From: Bacteroidales bacterium
Lineage (GTDB): Bacteria; Bacteroidota; Bacteroidia; Bacteroidales; UBA10428
NCBI GenBank assembly: GCA_016936215.1
Contig: JAFGPL010000326.1
Coordinates: forward strand, 1 to 62,897
Length of the DNA: 62,897 nt
Direction: 5' to 3'
The notes below the pieces were generated by a model. That model ran no database searches, was not told the DNA's origin, and was given only the letters and a program-made list of their open reading frames with translations. Positions 18,029-27,884 of the stretch are shown in pieces. The first letter of the stretch is position 1. Each line of letters opens with the position of its first letter. A program made the translations under genes and the position numbers.

Positions 18029-18739
18029 TTAAGGGGTAATAAGTGTACCTACCTTTTCTCCCTTCAGCAATTTTAACAAATTGCCCTCACGGTTCATATT
18101 AAATACAATCAATGGCACATGGTTATCCCTGCACATGGTGAATGCAGTCAGATCCATAATTTTCAGGCCTTTATTGTATGCTTCATCAAATGTAAGGGTG
18201 TCATACTTTACTGCATTTTTATCTTTTTCAGGGTCGGCAGTGTAAACACCGTTAACACGGGTACCTTTTAAAATAACATCAGCCTCCATTTCAATACCGC
18301 GAAGCACCGCCGTGGTATCGGTTGTAAAATAGGGATTGCCCGTACCGAAAGTAAAAATCACCACCTCACCGGATTGAAGATAATTCATCATTTTCTTTTT
18401 GCTGTATCGCTCCCCTACCGGATCCATCTGAATGGCATTGAGCAGTCTTGCCGGCACATTGTTTTTTTCAAGTGATGATTGTATGGCAAGCCCGTTGATT
18501 ACCGTGGCAAGCATACCCATATAATCTCCAGAAACACGGTCTATTCCGGTTTTTGTCCCTGTAACTCCCCTGAAAATGTTACCTCCGCCGATTACTATTC
18601 CTATTTTCACCCCCAAACCAGCCGCCTCTTTAACCTGTTTTACATATTCTTCAAGACGGTTGCCGTCAATACCGCTCGGTTGGTTGGCCATTAAAGCTTC
18701 ACCGCTTAGTTTAAGCAGAATTCTTTTATATTTTATCAT
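18029..18739 (-). CDS. pyrH: UMP kinase
   Basis: A 236-residue amino-acid-kinase-fold enzyme phosphorylating UMP to UDP. Motifs are LLKLSGEAL at the N-terminus, IGGGNIFRG, the GDYMGMLATVINGLA nucleoside-binding stretch and FTFGTGNPYFTTDTTA. It is upstream of frr and separated from tsf by a terminator (18787-18820), so pyrH-frr has its own promoter or depends on read-through. A near-consensus TAGCTTTA lies about 20 bases upstream on the minus strand. Confidence 0.97.
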   Translation of the reverse strand: MIKYKRILLKLSGEALMANQPSGIDGNRLEEYVKQVKEAAGLGVKIGIVIGGGNIFRGVTGTKTGIDRVSGDYMGMLATVINGLAIQSSLEKNNVPARLLNAIQMDPVGERYSKKKMMNYLQSGEVVIFTFGTGNPYFTTDTTAVLRGIEMEADVILKGTRVNGVYTADPEKDKNAVKYDTLTFDEAYNKGLKIMDLTAFTMCRDNHVPLIVFNMNREGNLLKLLKGEKVGTLITP

Positions 18740-18786
18740 GTTGCAAATTTTAAACCATAAAGCTAAGTTTTTTTTTGTTGGTGCAG

Positions 18787-18820
18787 AAAAAAAAAGAGAA
18801 CCTTGCAGGGTTCTCTTTTA
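18787..18820 (-). terminator. intrinsic terminator after tsf
   Basis: The inverted repeat AGAGAACC (18795-18802) / GGTTCTCT (18809-18816) has a six-base loop. On the minus strand it is followed by an uninterrupted U run (A run 18787-18795). It closes the rplM-rpsI-rpsB-tsf unit. Confidence 0.85.
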
Positions 18821-18844
18821 ACCTATATCAATTTAAATCTATTT

Positions 18845-19672
18845 TCAGAGGTTCAGGGAATATCTCCTGAAAGCCGTTACAGAAACCTCTTTATCAGCTT
18901 CCTGAAGGTATTGTCTTACAGTCTTTTTGCTGTCTTTGGTAAACTCCTGGTTGAGCAGGGTGCTTTCTTTGAAAAATTTCTGTAGTTTGCCTTCGGCAAT
19001 TTTTTCAAGCATATTTTCAGGTTTGCCTTCACGACGGGCCTGTTCGATACCTATTTCTTTCTCTTTTGCCATAGTCTCGGGAGAAACATCATTTTTGTCA
19101 ACAGCAACAGGGTTCATGGCAGCCACCTGCATTGCAATGTCTTTACCTACCTGAAGGTCAACCTTTTTGTTAAGCGCTACCATGGTAGCAAGTTTGTTAC
19201 CCGGATGAACATAAGGTACAACCATTTTATCTTCAAGCTGGTCGTAGTAAGCAAGTTCAATTTTTTCGCCAATAATACCAATCTGCTCGACAATTTTCTC
19301 TTCCACTGTTTTATCTTCAAGAGCGAGCTTTTTCAGGCTTTCAAGATCGGCAGGTTTATTATTAAGTGCAACATCAAGAATTTTTCCTGCAAGTGCAACA
19401 TAATCCTGGTTTTTGGCCACAAAATCCGTTTCACAGTTAAGTACAATCATTGCACCCCTAGTACCGTCGGCAGTGGTTTTTGCCAGTACCACACCTTCAC
19501 TGGCTTCACGGTCGGCACGTTTATTGGCAACAGCCTGCCCTTTTTTGCGAATTATCTCTATAGCTTTATCAAAATTACCTTCGGCTTCTTCGAGGGCTTT
19601 TTTGCAATCCATCATTCCAGCCCCGGTAATTCTTCTTAATTTGCTGACATCAGCAGCGGTTATTTGAGCCAT
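18845..19672 (-). CDS. tsf: elongation factor Ts
   Basis: A 275-residue nucleotide exchange factor for EF-Tu. The N-terminal UBA domain shows VSKLRRITGAGMMDCKKALEE, with the family TDF loop in NCETDFVAKN. Core repeats follow and the C-terminus ends after VRQYLQEADKEVSV. Downstream of rpsB by 40 bases, the standard pairing. Confidence 0.97.
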   Translation of the reverse strand: MAQITAADVSKLRRITGAGMMDCKKALEEAEGNFDKAIEIIRKKGQAVANKRADREASEGVVLAKTTADGTRGAMIVLNCETDFVAKNQDYVALAGKILDVALNNKPADLESLKKLALEDKTVEEKIVEQIGIIGEKIELAYYDQLEDKMVVPYVHPGNKLATMVALNKKVDLQVGKDIAMQVAAMNPVAVDKNDVSPETMAKEKEIGIEQARREGKPENMLEKIAEGKLQKFFKESTLLNQEFTKDSKKTVRQYLQEADKEVSVTAFRRYSLNL

Positions 19673-19712
19673 ATATTTGTATTTTTTCTCTAGTTATAAA
19701 ACCTAATCATTT

Positions 19713-20663
19713 TTATTCGTCGTCGCCGATTTCCTCAATTTTTTTCTTTGCAGGAGCTTTTTTTGCAGGAGCTTTTTTCGAAGGCTTCTTCACCTCGCCG
19801 TCCGATGTATCTTCGTCCTCATTATCCAGACCTTCTCCATCTTCCGGTTCTTCTTCCAGGTCTGTTTCCTCATCAAAATCTTCCTCCTCGTCTACCTCGT
19901 CTTCGTCTTCAGAGTCAATGTCTTTGGCTTTTTTACCACCCTTCGTTTTTTGAGGTACATCCTTGTCTTTCTCGAGTTTCCTCTCTTCAAGCCCTTCGGT
20001 AATAGCCTGACAGACAGCACCTACGATCAGAGATATTGATTTTGATGCATCATCATTTGCGGGAATCGGGAAATCCACATCATTGGGGTCTGAATTGGTA
20101 TCAACAATTGCAAATACAGGGATGTTTAATCTTTTTGCTTCCCTGACGGCAATTTTTTCTTTGATAATATCCACAACAAACATTGCAGCCGGCAAACGGG
20201 TTAAGTCTACGATGCTACCGAGGTTTTTTTCGAGTTTTGCCCGCTGGCGGTTTACCTGCAGCCTCTCTCTTTTCGACATATTGTCGAAAGTTCCGTCGGT
20301 TGCCATTTTATCAATGGTAGTCATTTTCTTTACAGCCTTCCTGATGGTAGGGAAATTGGTAAGCATACCACCCGGCCAGCGCTCTGTAACATAGGGCATA
20401 TTTACACCCTTTACAAGGTCGGCAATAATATCTTTTGCCTGCTTTTTGGTGGCAACGAAAAGAATTTTTCGGCCCGATTTGGCAATCTGTTTTAGGGCAG
20501 CGCTTGCTTCATCAACTTTTACGATTGTTTTGTGGAGGTCTATGATATGGATTCCGTTCTTTTCCATGAAAATATACGGAGCCATGTTGGGGTTCCACTT
20601 CCTTTTCAGGTGGCCAAAATGGGCACCTGCATCAAGTAATTCATTAAAATTTGTTCTTGGCAT
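19713..20663 (-). CDS. rpsB: 30S ribosomal protein S2 with long charged C-terminal tail
   Basis: A 316-residue S2. The conserved core (residues 1 to about 230) includes [20 protein letters not shown] and the [12 protein letters not shown] motif. From about residue 241 there is a 76-residue extension. It is first strongly acidic (Asp/Glu runs, 250-290), then Lys/Ala/Pro-rich ([17 protein letters not shown]), then a short acidic end. Typical S2 is about 230-260 residues. The tail is not conserved in S2 generally and its role is unknown. Confidence 0.96.
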   Translation of the reverse strand: MPRTNFNELLDAGAHFGHLKRKWNPNMAPYIFMEKNGIHIIDLHKTIVKVDEASAALKQIAKSGRKILFVATKKQAKDIIADLVKGVNMPYVTERWPGGMLTNFPTIRKAVKKMTTIDKMATDGTFDNMSKRERLQVNRQRAKLEKNLGSIVDLTRLPAAMFVVDIIKEKIAVREAKRLNIPVFAIVDTNSDPNDVDFPIPANDDASKSISLIVGAVCQAITEGLEERKLEKDKDVPQKTKGGKKAKDIDSEDEDEVDEEEDFDEETDLEEEPEDGEGLDNEDEDTSDGEVKKPSKKAPAKKAPAKKKIEEIGDDE

Positions 20664-20706
20664 AATTATATTTGTTTACATTCTGATTTATCAATCACTA
20701 AGTAGC

Positions 20707-20727
20707 CATTCGGGTAGTACCGGAATG
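20707..20727 (-). other. imperfect hairpin in the rpsI-rpsB interval
   Basis: In the 100-base gap between rpsI and rpsB, CATTC-GG and CC-GAATG arms pair around a five-base loop with one mismatch. It may be an S2 leader structure or a processing site. It does not match a terminator because no U run follows. Confidence 0.3.
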
Positions 20728-20763
20728 AGTCTTAGCAATTTAGATACTAAACAACCTGTGGGG

Positions 20764-21150
20764 CTATCGTTTACTAAACTGAAACCTCTTACGTGCTTTG
20801 GGACGGCCTGGTTTCTTCCTTTCCACTTCACGTGGGTCTCTTGTAAGAAACTTGTTGGCCTTTAAAGTAGGTTTATTTTCCTCGTCTATTTTAACCAGCG
20901 CACGGGAAATAGCCAGCCTTAATGCTTCGGCCTGCCCTTTTATTCCGCCTCCCTGCAGGTTTACCTGGATATCAAATTTATCAATGGCATCCGAAACCCT
21001 TAAGGGCTGTTCGACGATATATTGTAATTGCTGTATGGTAAAATAGTCTTTGTAGTTCTTATCGTTAACTGTTATCTGACCCTTACCGGTGCTAACATAC
21101 ACTCTTGCTATCGCAGATTTTCTTCTTCCAAGGGCGTTTATTACTTCCAT
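20764..21150 (-). CDS. rpsI: 30S ribosomal protein S9
   Basis: A 128-residue S9 with LGRRKSAIARVYV near the N-terminus, the GGGIKGQAEALRLAISRAL helix region and the basic C-terminal tail KKPGRPKARKRFQFSKR that reaches the P-site tRNA. It starts 5 bases after the rplM stop and is translationally close-coupled. Confidence 0.97.
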   Translation of the reverse strand: MEVINALGRRKSAIARVYVSTGKGQITVNDKNYKDYFTIQQLQYIVEQPLRVSDAIDKFDIQVNLQGGGIKGQAEALRLAISRALVKIDEENKPTLKANKFLTRDPREVERKKPGRPKARKRFQFSKR

Positions 21151-21155
21151 GTGCG

Positions 21156-21611
21156 TTATTTAATGGTATTAATATCTAATTCTTTGGGTTGCTGTGCCTG
21201 GTGTGGATGGTCGCTACCGGCATAAACAAACAGGTTTTTGAATATAGCATTGCCCAGCCTGTTTCTCGGTAACATGCCCTTTACAGCATATTCAATAATT
21301 CTCGAAGGATTCTTCTTTAAAAGTTCATCAGGGCTTGTCCACCTTTCACCTCCGGGGTATCCGGTATATCTTTTATATTCCTTATCCGTAACTTTGTTTC
21401 CTGTGAGCCTTATCTTCTCAGCATTAATAATAATTACATTATCACCGCAATCAACATGTGGTGTAAAATCGGGTTTGTTCTTGCCCCTGATTATCTTGGC
21501 AACCTTAGAGCTTAACCTGCCCAAAACCTGGTCGGTTGCATCTACCACATACCACTCTTTCTTTACAGTGGCCTTGTTTGCAGAAATAGTTTTATAACTC
21601 AGTGTGTTCAC
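21156..21611 (-). CDS. rplM: 50S ribosomal protein L13
   Basis: A 151-residue L13. Recognised by WYVVDATDQVLGRLSSKVAKI in the first half, FTPHVDCGDNVIIINAEKI, and AVKGMLPRNRLG. First gene of the ribosomal unit. Confidence 0.97.
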   Translation of the reverse strand: MNTLSYKTISANKATVKKEWYVVDATDQVLGRLSSKVAKIIRGKNKPDFTPHVDCGDNVIIINAEKIRLTGNKVTDKEYKRYTGYPGGERWTSPDELLKKNPSRIIEYAVKGMLPRNRLGNAIFKNLFVYAGSDHPHQAQQPKELDINTIK

Positions 21612-21670
21612 TTTATCTTAATGTTTTAATTTCTATGCCGATACAAAAAAATCCTAAAATTTGTGGAGTG

Positions 21671-21702
21671 CAAAAATACAATTATTTTTTATTATACAAC
21701 AA
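21671..21702 (-). promoter_or_regulatory. promoter of rplM-rpsI-rpsB-tsf
   Basis: On the minus strand TTGTTG (21702-21697), an 18-base AT-rich spacer and TATTTTTG (21678-21671) form a good Bacteroidota -33/-7 pair. The box is 59 bases before the rplM start. Confidence 0.7.
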
Positions 21703-21761
21703 TTTAATTTATTTTTTATTTGATGGGCATGAAAAAATGCTGCCACTTATAATAAATAGAC

Positions 21762-21769
21762 TATTTTTG
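21762..21769 (+). promoter_or_regulatory. -7 box for the O-antigen-ligase-like gene
   Basis: TATTTTTG fits TAnnTTTG, 30 bases before the ATG at 21800. Confidence 0.5.
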
Positions 21770-21799
21770 AACCGGTATCAGAATTATCAGGTTTCTTGA

Positions 21800-23416
21800 A
21801 TGGCTTTCCTGCGAAACATAAAAACATTTTTATCCGGATACTTTGGCACCCGAAGGGAAGAAGTTCATTTTAATGTATATATCCTCGCGCTAACCCTGCT
21901 TGCAATCGGTTTGCCGGTTTCAAGGTTTCTGATGAGTGTGTCCATGTTTATTCTCTCCATCAACTGGATAGCAGAGGGCCATCTTACCCGGAAAATGAAA
22001 GTACTCTGGTCGCGTAAAAGCCTGCTCTTTATGATCTCTGTCTACCTGCTGCATGCAGCAGGTATGGCCTGGTCTTCTGACCTGGCTTATGGCATGCACG
22101 ACCTGAAAGTTAAACTTCCTTACCTTATTATTTTGCTGGTGGTCGGCACCTCCCGCGAAATACCACTTCCTCGGCTGAAATCAATATTTAAGTATTATAT
22201 CCTCAGTGTATTCGTTGCAACGCTTATCATTACGGCAATTTTCATTGTAACGCAAAAATCATTAAATGATTCAAGAAATATCTCTGTTTTTATTTCCCAT
22301 ATCAGGTTTTCACTCATGATCGTTATGGCCGTACTGATTATAATGTACACCTTGCTCTTCGGGAAGTTTTCACTGAATAAAAGAGAAAAAACAGTCTTAC
22401 CGCTGCTGGTCATTTGGTTAAGCGCTTTTCTGTTTATCCTTCAGTCATTTACAGGTATATGGATTTATATGCTTTCCGTATCCCTACTGGTTATTATTTT
22501 TATCATTAAACAAAAGAAAAAGCCGCTTACCATTGCAGTTGCCATTATTTTTGTCCTGGTGGCGTTTTTTACCGGCAATACTGTGTTTAAAGCCTTGTCA
22601 AGCTTCTATCCTTCTCCCGGGGTGAATATAAAAATGCTGGATAAGTATACAGCCAACGGGAACCCATATTTTCATGACATTAAGCCACAATTGATCGAGA
22701 ACAGAAATTACGTTTACCTGTACCTTTGCATTGACGAACTGAGAAAAGAATGGAACAGACGAAGCACATTGGGTTTCGACAGCCTTGACCATAAGGGGCA
22801 GCATCTCAGCCAGACACTTGTAAGGTACATGACTTCAAAAGGATTGAGAAAAGATTCGGCCGGTGTGGCTGCATTAAGTCCGCATGATATCACAATGATA
22901 GAAAACGGTTTCTCAAACCACATTTTCAGCAAAAAGTTCAGCATCTATCCCAGGATTTACCAGTTCTTCTGGGAAATTGACGTATACCGGAAGACCGGTA
23001 TTTCAGGAGGACACTCCCTTACCCAGCGCATTGAATACCTGAAAAACGGAATGAAGATTATTAAACGAAATTTCTGGTTCGGGGTAGGCACCGGTGATGT
23101 AAAAATGGAATACAAAAATCAATATAAAAAATCCGGGACAAATCTTGATGAAAGATGGAGGCTCCGCGCGCATAACCAGTTTATAACTTTTATAATATCC
23201 TTTGGTATCGCCGGGTTTTTATGGATACTTTTTTCTTTTGTCTTTGCAGTATTTTACGAGAAAAAAAATAACGACCTCATAACCCTTATTTTTTTGCTGG
23301 TGATATTTTTGTCTATGCTTAACGAAGATACCCTCGAAACCATGGCCGGGATCGTATTTTTTTCGCTGTTTTTTGCCTTGTTTGTTTTCGAATATAAAAG
23401 TGAAAATGCAGCCTGA
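21800..23416 (+). CDS. O-antigen ligase/polymerase-like membrane protein
   Basis: A 538-residue polytopic membrane protein with about 11-12 predicted helices. It has one large extracytoplasmic loop (roughly residues 265-415) and a C-terminal cluster of helices. The loop and the RAHNQFITFIISFGIAGF segment match the WaaL/Wzy ligase class, where a histidine before the final helices is functionally important. It probably transfers or polymerises a surface glycan. The donor is unknown and no glycan cluster surrounds it. The stop overlaps the next gene by 11 bases. Confidence 0.7.
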   Translation: MAFLRNIKTFLSGYFGTRREEVHFNVYILALTLLAIGLPVSRFLMSVSMFILSINWIAEGHLTRKMKVLWSRKSLLFMISVYLLHAAGMAWSSDLAYGMHDLKVKLPYLIILLVVGTSREIPLPRLKSIFKYYILSVFVATLIITAIFIVTQKSLNDSRNISVFISHIRFSLMIVMAVLIIMYTLLFGKFSLNKREKTVLPLLVIWLSAFLFILQSFTGIWIYMLSVSLLVIIFIIKQKKKPLTIAVAIIFVLVAFFTGNTVFKALSSFYPSPGVNIKMLDKYTANGNPYFHDIKPQLIENRNYVYLYLCIDELRKEWNRRSTLGFDSLDHKGQHLSQTLVRYMTSKGLRKDSAGVAALSPHDITMIENGFSNHIFSKKFSIYPRIYQFFWEIDVYRKTGISGGHSLTQRIEYLKNGMKIIKRNFWFGVGTGDVKMEYKNQYKKSGTNLDERWRLRAHNQFITFIISFGIAGFLWILFSFVFAVFYEKKNNDLITLIFLLVIFLSMLNEDTLETMAGIVFFSLFFALFVFEYKSENAA

Positions 23417-23927
23417 TAAGCGACTCGGCAGGGATTTTTTCAGACAGGATGTACTTTCTGTAGCGCCGCTCCTGCTGGGCAAATATATTGTGATTATAAA
23501 CAATGGTGAACCTGAAAAGTTTATCATAACAGAAGTAGAAGCATACAGGGGAGAAGATGACCTGGCATGCCATGCCTCGAAAGGCAGGACCAATAGAAAC
23601 AGGATAATGTATGCAGTTGGCGGGCATGTTTATGTTTACTTTATTTACGGTATGTACTGGATGCTGAATATTGTCACCGGTGAGGAAGACAACCCGCAGG
23701 CTGTTCTGATAAGGGGAATAAACGGTTATAACGGTCCCGGCAAACTTACGCGCAGGCTTAATATTGATGACAGCTTCTACGGCGAAGACCTTGTTGTATC
23801 AGGCAGGATATGGATAGAAAACAATGAGGCTGAAGGCGAGATAGTAACCGGTCCGCGAATAGGGATAGATTATGCCGGTGAACACTGGAAAAATAAGCCC
23901 TGGCGGTTTAATTTATTACTGAAGTAA
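23406..23927 (+). CDS. DNA-3-methyladenine glycosylase (AAG/Mpg family)
   Basis: A 173-residue base-excision repair enzyme that removes alkylated purines. The start is the ATG at 23406, which overlaps the end of the preceding gene; upstream in-frame codons are unlike the family. Motifs are DFFRQDVLSVAPLLLGK, the catalytic-region TEVEAYRGEDDLACHA (catalytic Glu), VYFIYGMYWMLNIV and GPGKLTRRLNI. Length is slightly short but complete. Confidence 0.9.
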   Translation: MQPDKRLGRDFFRQDVLSVAPLLLGKYIVIINNGEPEKFIITEVEAYRGEDDLACHASKGRTNRNRIMYAVGGHVYVYFIYGMYWMLNIVTGEEDNPQAVLIRGINGYNGPGKLTRRLNIDDSFYGEDLVVSGRIWIENNEAEGEIVTGPRIGIDYAGEHWKNKPWRFNLLLK

Positions 23928-23995
23928 TGGCATTTAATATTTTTTAACACTTGTCAAACACCTGATTATTGCCCTATTCTGCTAAAAACATGTAT

Positions 23996-24026
23996 TTTGT
24001 ATGATATTATTTTTTTGGTAGTTTTG
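23996..24026 (+). promoter_or_regulatory. promoter of the DUF2723 gene
   Basis: TTTG (23996-23999), a 19-base spacer and TAGTTTTG (24019-24026) are an exact Bacteroidota -33/-7 arrangement. The leader to the ATG at 24079 is about 45 bases. Confidence 0.75.
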
Positions 24027-24078
24027 CATTTTTCAACAAAATTTCTCGTTCTTTGTGCTTTAAATAAACTTATACCCC

Positions 24079-27000
24079 TTGATGAAAAGGTTAAATCTGA
24101 TCAACACCATTACAGGCTGGGCAGTTTTTTTAGTTGCCGGTTATGTATATTTATCAACCATTGAGTCAACAGCCAGTTTCTGGGATTGCGGCGAATTTAT
24201 CGCTGCCGGATATAAATTTGAAGTAGGTCATCCTCCGGGAGCACCTGTTTTTATGTTACTTACAAGAATGGCTTCCATGCTTGCCGGGACCGACACATCA
24301 AAAGTGGCGGTAATGGTAAACGGCTTATCTGCCATCGTAAGCGCACTTACCATCATGTTTCTTTTCTGGACCATTACACATCTTGCCAGGAAAATTTTTA
24401 CAAAAGACAATGAAGAGCTGTCAACCGGAAAAATTATTGCCTTACTGGCAAGCGGGATTATCGGGGCCATGGCCTATACATTTTCAGATACCTTCTGGTT
24501 TTCGGCTGTTGAAGGCGAGGTTTATGCCACCTCATCACTATTTACTGCAATTGTATTCTGGGCCATACTGAAATGGGAGAACATTAGCAATACCCCGAAT
24601 GCCAATCGTTGGATTGTGCTTATTGCATATCTTATGGGGCTTTCAATCGGCATTCACCTTCTGAACCTTCTCGCCATACCAGCCATCGTACTAGTATATT
24701 ATTTTAAGAAGTATCCGATTTCCCTGAAGGGGATCCTCGAATCATTGGCAATATCTGCCCTGTTGCTTGGATCGGTTATGTATATTATCATCCCTGGTTT
24801 TGTCAAGGTTGCATCGGTCTTCGAGCTGCTCTTTGTCAATACTTTCGGGCTTCCTTTCTGGTCGGGTGTGTTTTTCTACCTTATTGCCCTCGCTGCATTC
24901 CTTATCTGGGGTGTACATTATACCCATAAAAACAGTAAGGTCATCTTAAACACCATTTTAATTTCTGTAGCAGCAATCCTTATTGGTTATTCATCTTATG
25001 CCATTATAATTGTGCGCTCCCTTGCCGATCCGCCCATGGACCAGAACAACCCTGAAAACATGTTTGCCCTGATGGGTTACCTTAACAGGGACCAATATGG
25101 TGACAGGCCGCTTTTCTCCGGACAATACTTCAATGCCCAGCCAAAGTCAACAGAAAAGACCAAACCCATTTATACCCCTATAGATGGTAAATATGTCATC
25201 ACCAACCATAAAATAAAATATGTATATGATAAGGAATATACCACCCTCTTCCCGAGGATGTGGAGCTCTGATCCTGACCATATTAATGTTTACCTGAGTT
25301 GGGCCAATATCGAAGAAAAAGATATCTATGAAGCACGTGTTGATAACCAAGGCAATGTGGTAAGAGACCAGGAGGGAAATATTGTTTATGACCGTACTAA
25401 ACCCAGAAAAAAGCCATCATTCGGGCAAAACCTAAAGTTCTTTTTCAGATATCAATTGGGACATATGTATTTCAGGTATTTCATGTGGAATTTTGCCGGG
25501 CGGCAGAATGATACCCAATCGCATTATAAGCATGAGATTACGAAAGGTAACTGGATAACCGGGATAAAATTTATTGACGAAGCAAGACTGGGAAACCAGG
25601 ATAAACTTCCGGGCAGCCAGTTGAACAGCAAAGCCCGCAACCGGTATTATCTCCTGCCCTTGCTGCTCGGTCTTATCGGAATGGTTTACCAGTATAAAAA
25701 ACGGCACGACGATTTCTGGACGACGCTTGCGCTCTTTGTTATGACAGGCATCGCCATCGTGGTTTACCTTAACCAAAATCCCATTCAGCCCCGTGAACGC
25801 GACTACGCCTATGCCGGTTCTTTTTATGCTTTCGCGATATGGATCGGACTGGGGGTACTTGCTTTATATGAACTGATGAATAAATACCTCCCCGAACATG
25901 TCAGCGCTTATATAGCCGGAGTGCTATGTTTTGCAGGTGTTCCCTACATTATGGCAAAAGAAAACTGGGACGACCACAACAGATCTGGCCGCTATATGGC
26001 AAGGGATTTTGCATACAATTACCTTAATTCCTGTGCAAAGAATGCCATTCTTTTCACCAATGGCGACAACGATACATTTCCCCTTTGGTATGCGCAGGAA
26101 GTAGAAGGCATAAGGACCGACGTACGTGTGATCAACCTGAGCTACCTTGGCGCCGACTGGTACATCGAACAAATGCACCGAAAAGCCTATAAGTCTGACC
26201 CTGTGCCATTTACACTTACCAAAGACAAATACATTTCGGGCAAACGGGACATTGTGTATTTGATCGAACGCTTAAAAGGTTATACCGACCTGAAGCAGGC
26301 CATTGATTTTCTTGCCGATGACTCCGACAAGACAAAACGGATACCCAATTACAACGAACGCATTGATTATCTTCCCAACAGACGTTTCAGTATACCTGTT
26401 GACAAAGAAAAAGTGCTGGCCAATGGCACGGTAAGCCCGAAATTTGCCGATCAGATTGTACCCGAGATACAGTGGGAACTTGGAAGAAATTATGTATTGA
26501 AAAACCATATGATGGTGCTCGACCTTCTCGGCACCAATAACTGGGAACGACCGGTATATTTTGCCATCACGGTATCGGGCGATAATTATCTCAACCTTGA
26601 TAACTATTTCCAGGTTCACGGACTGGCATACAGAATTGTACCTGTTAGGTCCGAAAGCGGATACCCTAACACCGGGGGCATTGATACGGACATCGTGTAC
26701 GACAACCTACTCAATAAATTCAAATGGGGAGGCATTGACAACCCCGATGTTTATATTGATGAAAACGTGATGCGGATGCTTTCAAATTTCAGGAGTAATT
26801 TTTCAAGACTTGCAGAAACATTAATCAACGAAGGCAAACCCGATTCTGCAAAAACAGTTCTTGACAAAAGCCTGGAGATTATGCCGGATACCATCGTAAG
26901 ATACGATATTTTCACCCTGGCGGTCATCGAAAGTTATTTAAGGCTGAATGAGAAGGAAAAAGCCCTTCAGATTGCTGAAAAATTAAAACAAAACACATAC

Positions 27001-27192
27001 GAAGAACTCGACTACCTTGTAAGCCTTGATAAGAGGCGCGCTGAAGCCTTGTCGTATGAAAAGAGGCTGAACCTTCATATTATCAACGAACTGGCAAGGT
27101 TGATGAGGGAATTTGGAGACGATGAAAAACGAAAAGAACTTGAAACAAGGTTCCAGGATTACCTTATGGCCCTTAATGTAGGCCTATACTGA
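24079..27192 (+). CDS. DUF2723 family membrane protein, probable O-glycosyltransferase
   Basis: A 1037-residue protein. The N-terminal half has about 12 membrane helices and opens with the family signature STIESTASFWDCGEFIAAGY and GHPPGAPVF. These resemble the acidic first loop of GT-C glycosyltransferases. The mid region carries NPIQPRERDYAYAGSFYAFA and FTNGDNDTFPLWYAQEV, also family hallmarks. The last ~150 residues are helical and TPR-like. The family includes vertebrate TMEM260, a protein O-mannosyltransferase; I infer a similar lipid-linked-sugar transfer outside the cytoplasmic membrane. The next gene begins one base after its stop. Confidence 0.85.
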   Translation: MMKRLNLINTITGWAVFLVAGYVYLSTIESTASFWDCGEFIAAGYKFEVGHPPGAPVFMLLTRMASMLAGTDTSKVAVMVNGLSAIVSALTIMFLFWTITHLARKIFTKDNEELSTGKIIALLASGIIGAMAYTFSDTFWFSAVEGEVYATSSLFTAIVFWAILKWENISNTPNANRWIVLIAYLMGLSIGIHLLNLLAIPAIVLVYYFKKYPISLKGILESLAISALLLGSVMYIIIPGFVKVASVFELLFVNTFGLPFWSGVFFYLIALAAFLIWGVHYTHKNSKVILNTILISVAAILIGYSSYAIIIVRSLADPPMDQNNPENMFALMGYLNRDQYGDRPLFSGQYFNAQPKSTEKTKPIYTPIDGKYVITNHKIKYVYDKEYTTLFPRMWSSDPDHINVYLSWANIEEKDIYEARVDNQGNVVRDQEGNIVYDRTKPRKKPSFGQNLKFFFRYQLGHMYFRYFMWNFAGRQNDTQSHYKHEITKGNWITGIKFIDEARLGNQDKLPGSQLNSKARNRYYLLPLLLGLIGMVYQYKKRHDDFWTTLALFVMTGIAIVVYLNQNPIQPRERDYAYAGSFYAFAIWIGLGVLALYELMNKYLPEHVSAYIAGVLCFAGVPYIMAKENWDDHNRSGRYMARDFAYNYLNSCAKNAILFTNGDNDTFPLWYAQEVEGIRTDVRVINLSYLGADWYIEQMHRKAYKSDPVPFTLTKDKYISGKRDIVYLIERLKGYTDLKQAIDFLADDSDKTKRIPNYNERIDYLPNRRFSIPVDKEKVLANGTVSPKFADQIVPEIQWELGRNYVLKNHMMVLDLLGTNNWERPVYFAITVSGDNYLNLDNYFQVHGLAYRIVPVRSESGYPNTGGIDTDIVYDNLLNKFKWGGIDNPDVYIDENVMRMLSNFRSNFSRLAETLINEGKPDSAKTVLDKSLEIMPDTIVRYDIFTLAVIESYLRLNEKEKALQIAEKLKQNTYEELDYLVSLDKRRAEALSYEKRLNLHIINELARLMREFGDDEKRKELETRFQDYLMALNVGLY

Positions 27193-27193
27193 T

Positions 27194-27850
27194 ATGCTTA
27201 TAGCCAGGACACCATATATTTTAAAAAAAATATACTACAGTCTTATCTGGGATTTACAAAACGGGGAAAAAGATATTTTTCTCACTTTCGATGATGGCCC
27301 AAACCCCGAGATAACGCCAAAGGTGCTGGAAATATTGGAACAGTTCAATGCAAGGGCCACTTTTTTCTGTATAGGGCGCAACGTGGAGCGGTATCCCGAT
27401 GTTTACCGGCAAATTACCCATTCCGGCCATTCGGTGGGCAACCATACATACAGCCACCTTAAGGGATGGGCGACCACAAATACAGAATATTACAATGACA
27501 TTGAACTGGCAGGAAAATTCATCCGGTCTAACCTGTTCAGGCCTCCTTACGGAAAAATCAAACGATCGCAGCTAAAGCACCTGAGGCAGTTTTACAATAT
27601 CATTATGTGGGATATTATGAGCAGTGATTACGACCGGGATACAGGGAAAGAAAAATGTCTGAAGAATGTACTTGACAATGCACGGCCCGGGTCAATCATT
27701 GTCTTTCACGATTCGGTTAAGGCCAGCGACAATATGCTTTACGCCCTGCCCAGGGTGCTTGAATCATTTAGCCAAAATGGTTTTGTAATGAAGAACCTTG
27801 AATCTTATATACCGCTGGCTTCGTTCCATCCTTCTTTTTCACTTCCCTGA
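27194..27850 (+). CDS. polysaccharide deacetylase (NodB/CE4)
   Basis: A 218-residue NodB-homology deacetylase acting on N-acetylated glycans. Metal and catalytic motifs are intact: LTFDDGPNPE with Asp34, and the HxxxH pair in GNHTYSH (His84, His88). FRPPYG and the late FHDSVKASDNM motif are also present. It has no clear signal peptide; a short hydrophobic start may act as anchor. Translationally coupled to the DUF2723 gene and convergent with the lasso-cluster minus arm. Confidence 0.9.
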   Translation: MLIARTPYILKKIYYSLIWDLQNGEKDIFLTFDDGPNPEITPKVLEILEQFNARATFFCIGRNVERYPDVYRQITHSGHSVGNHTYSHLKGWATTNTEYYNDIELAGKFIRSNLFRPPYGKIKRSQLKHLRQFYNIIMWDIMSSDYDRDTGKEKCLKNVLDNARPGSIIVFHDSVKASDNMLYALPRVLESFSQNGFVMKNLESYIPLASFHPSFSLP

Positions 27851-27884
27851 ATTTGCACCGAATAATTCATCAATTGCCGGTAAT

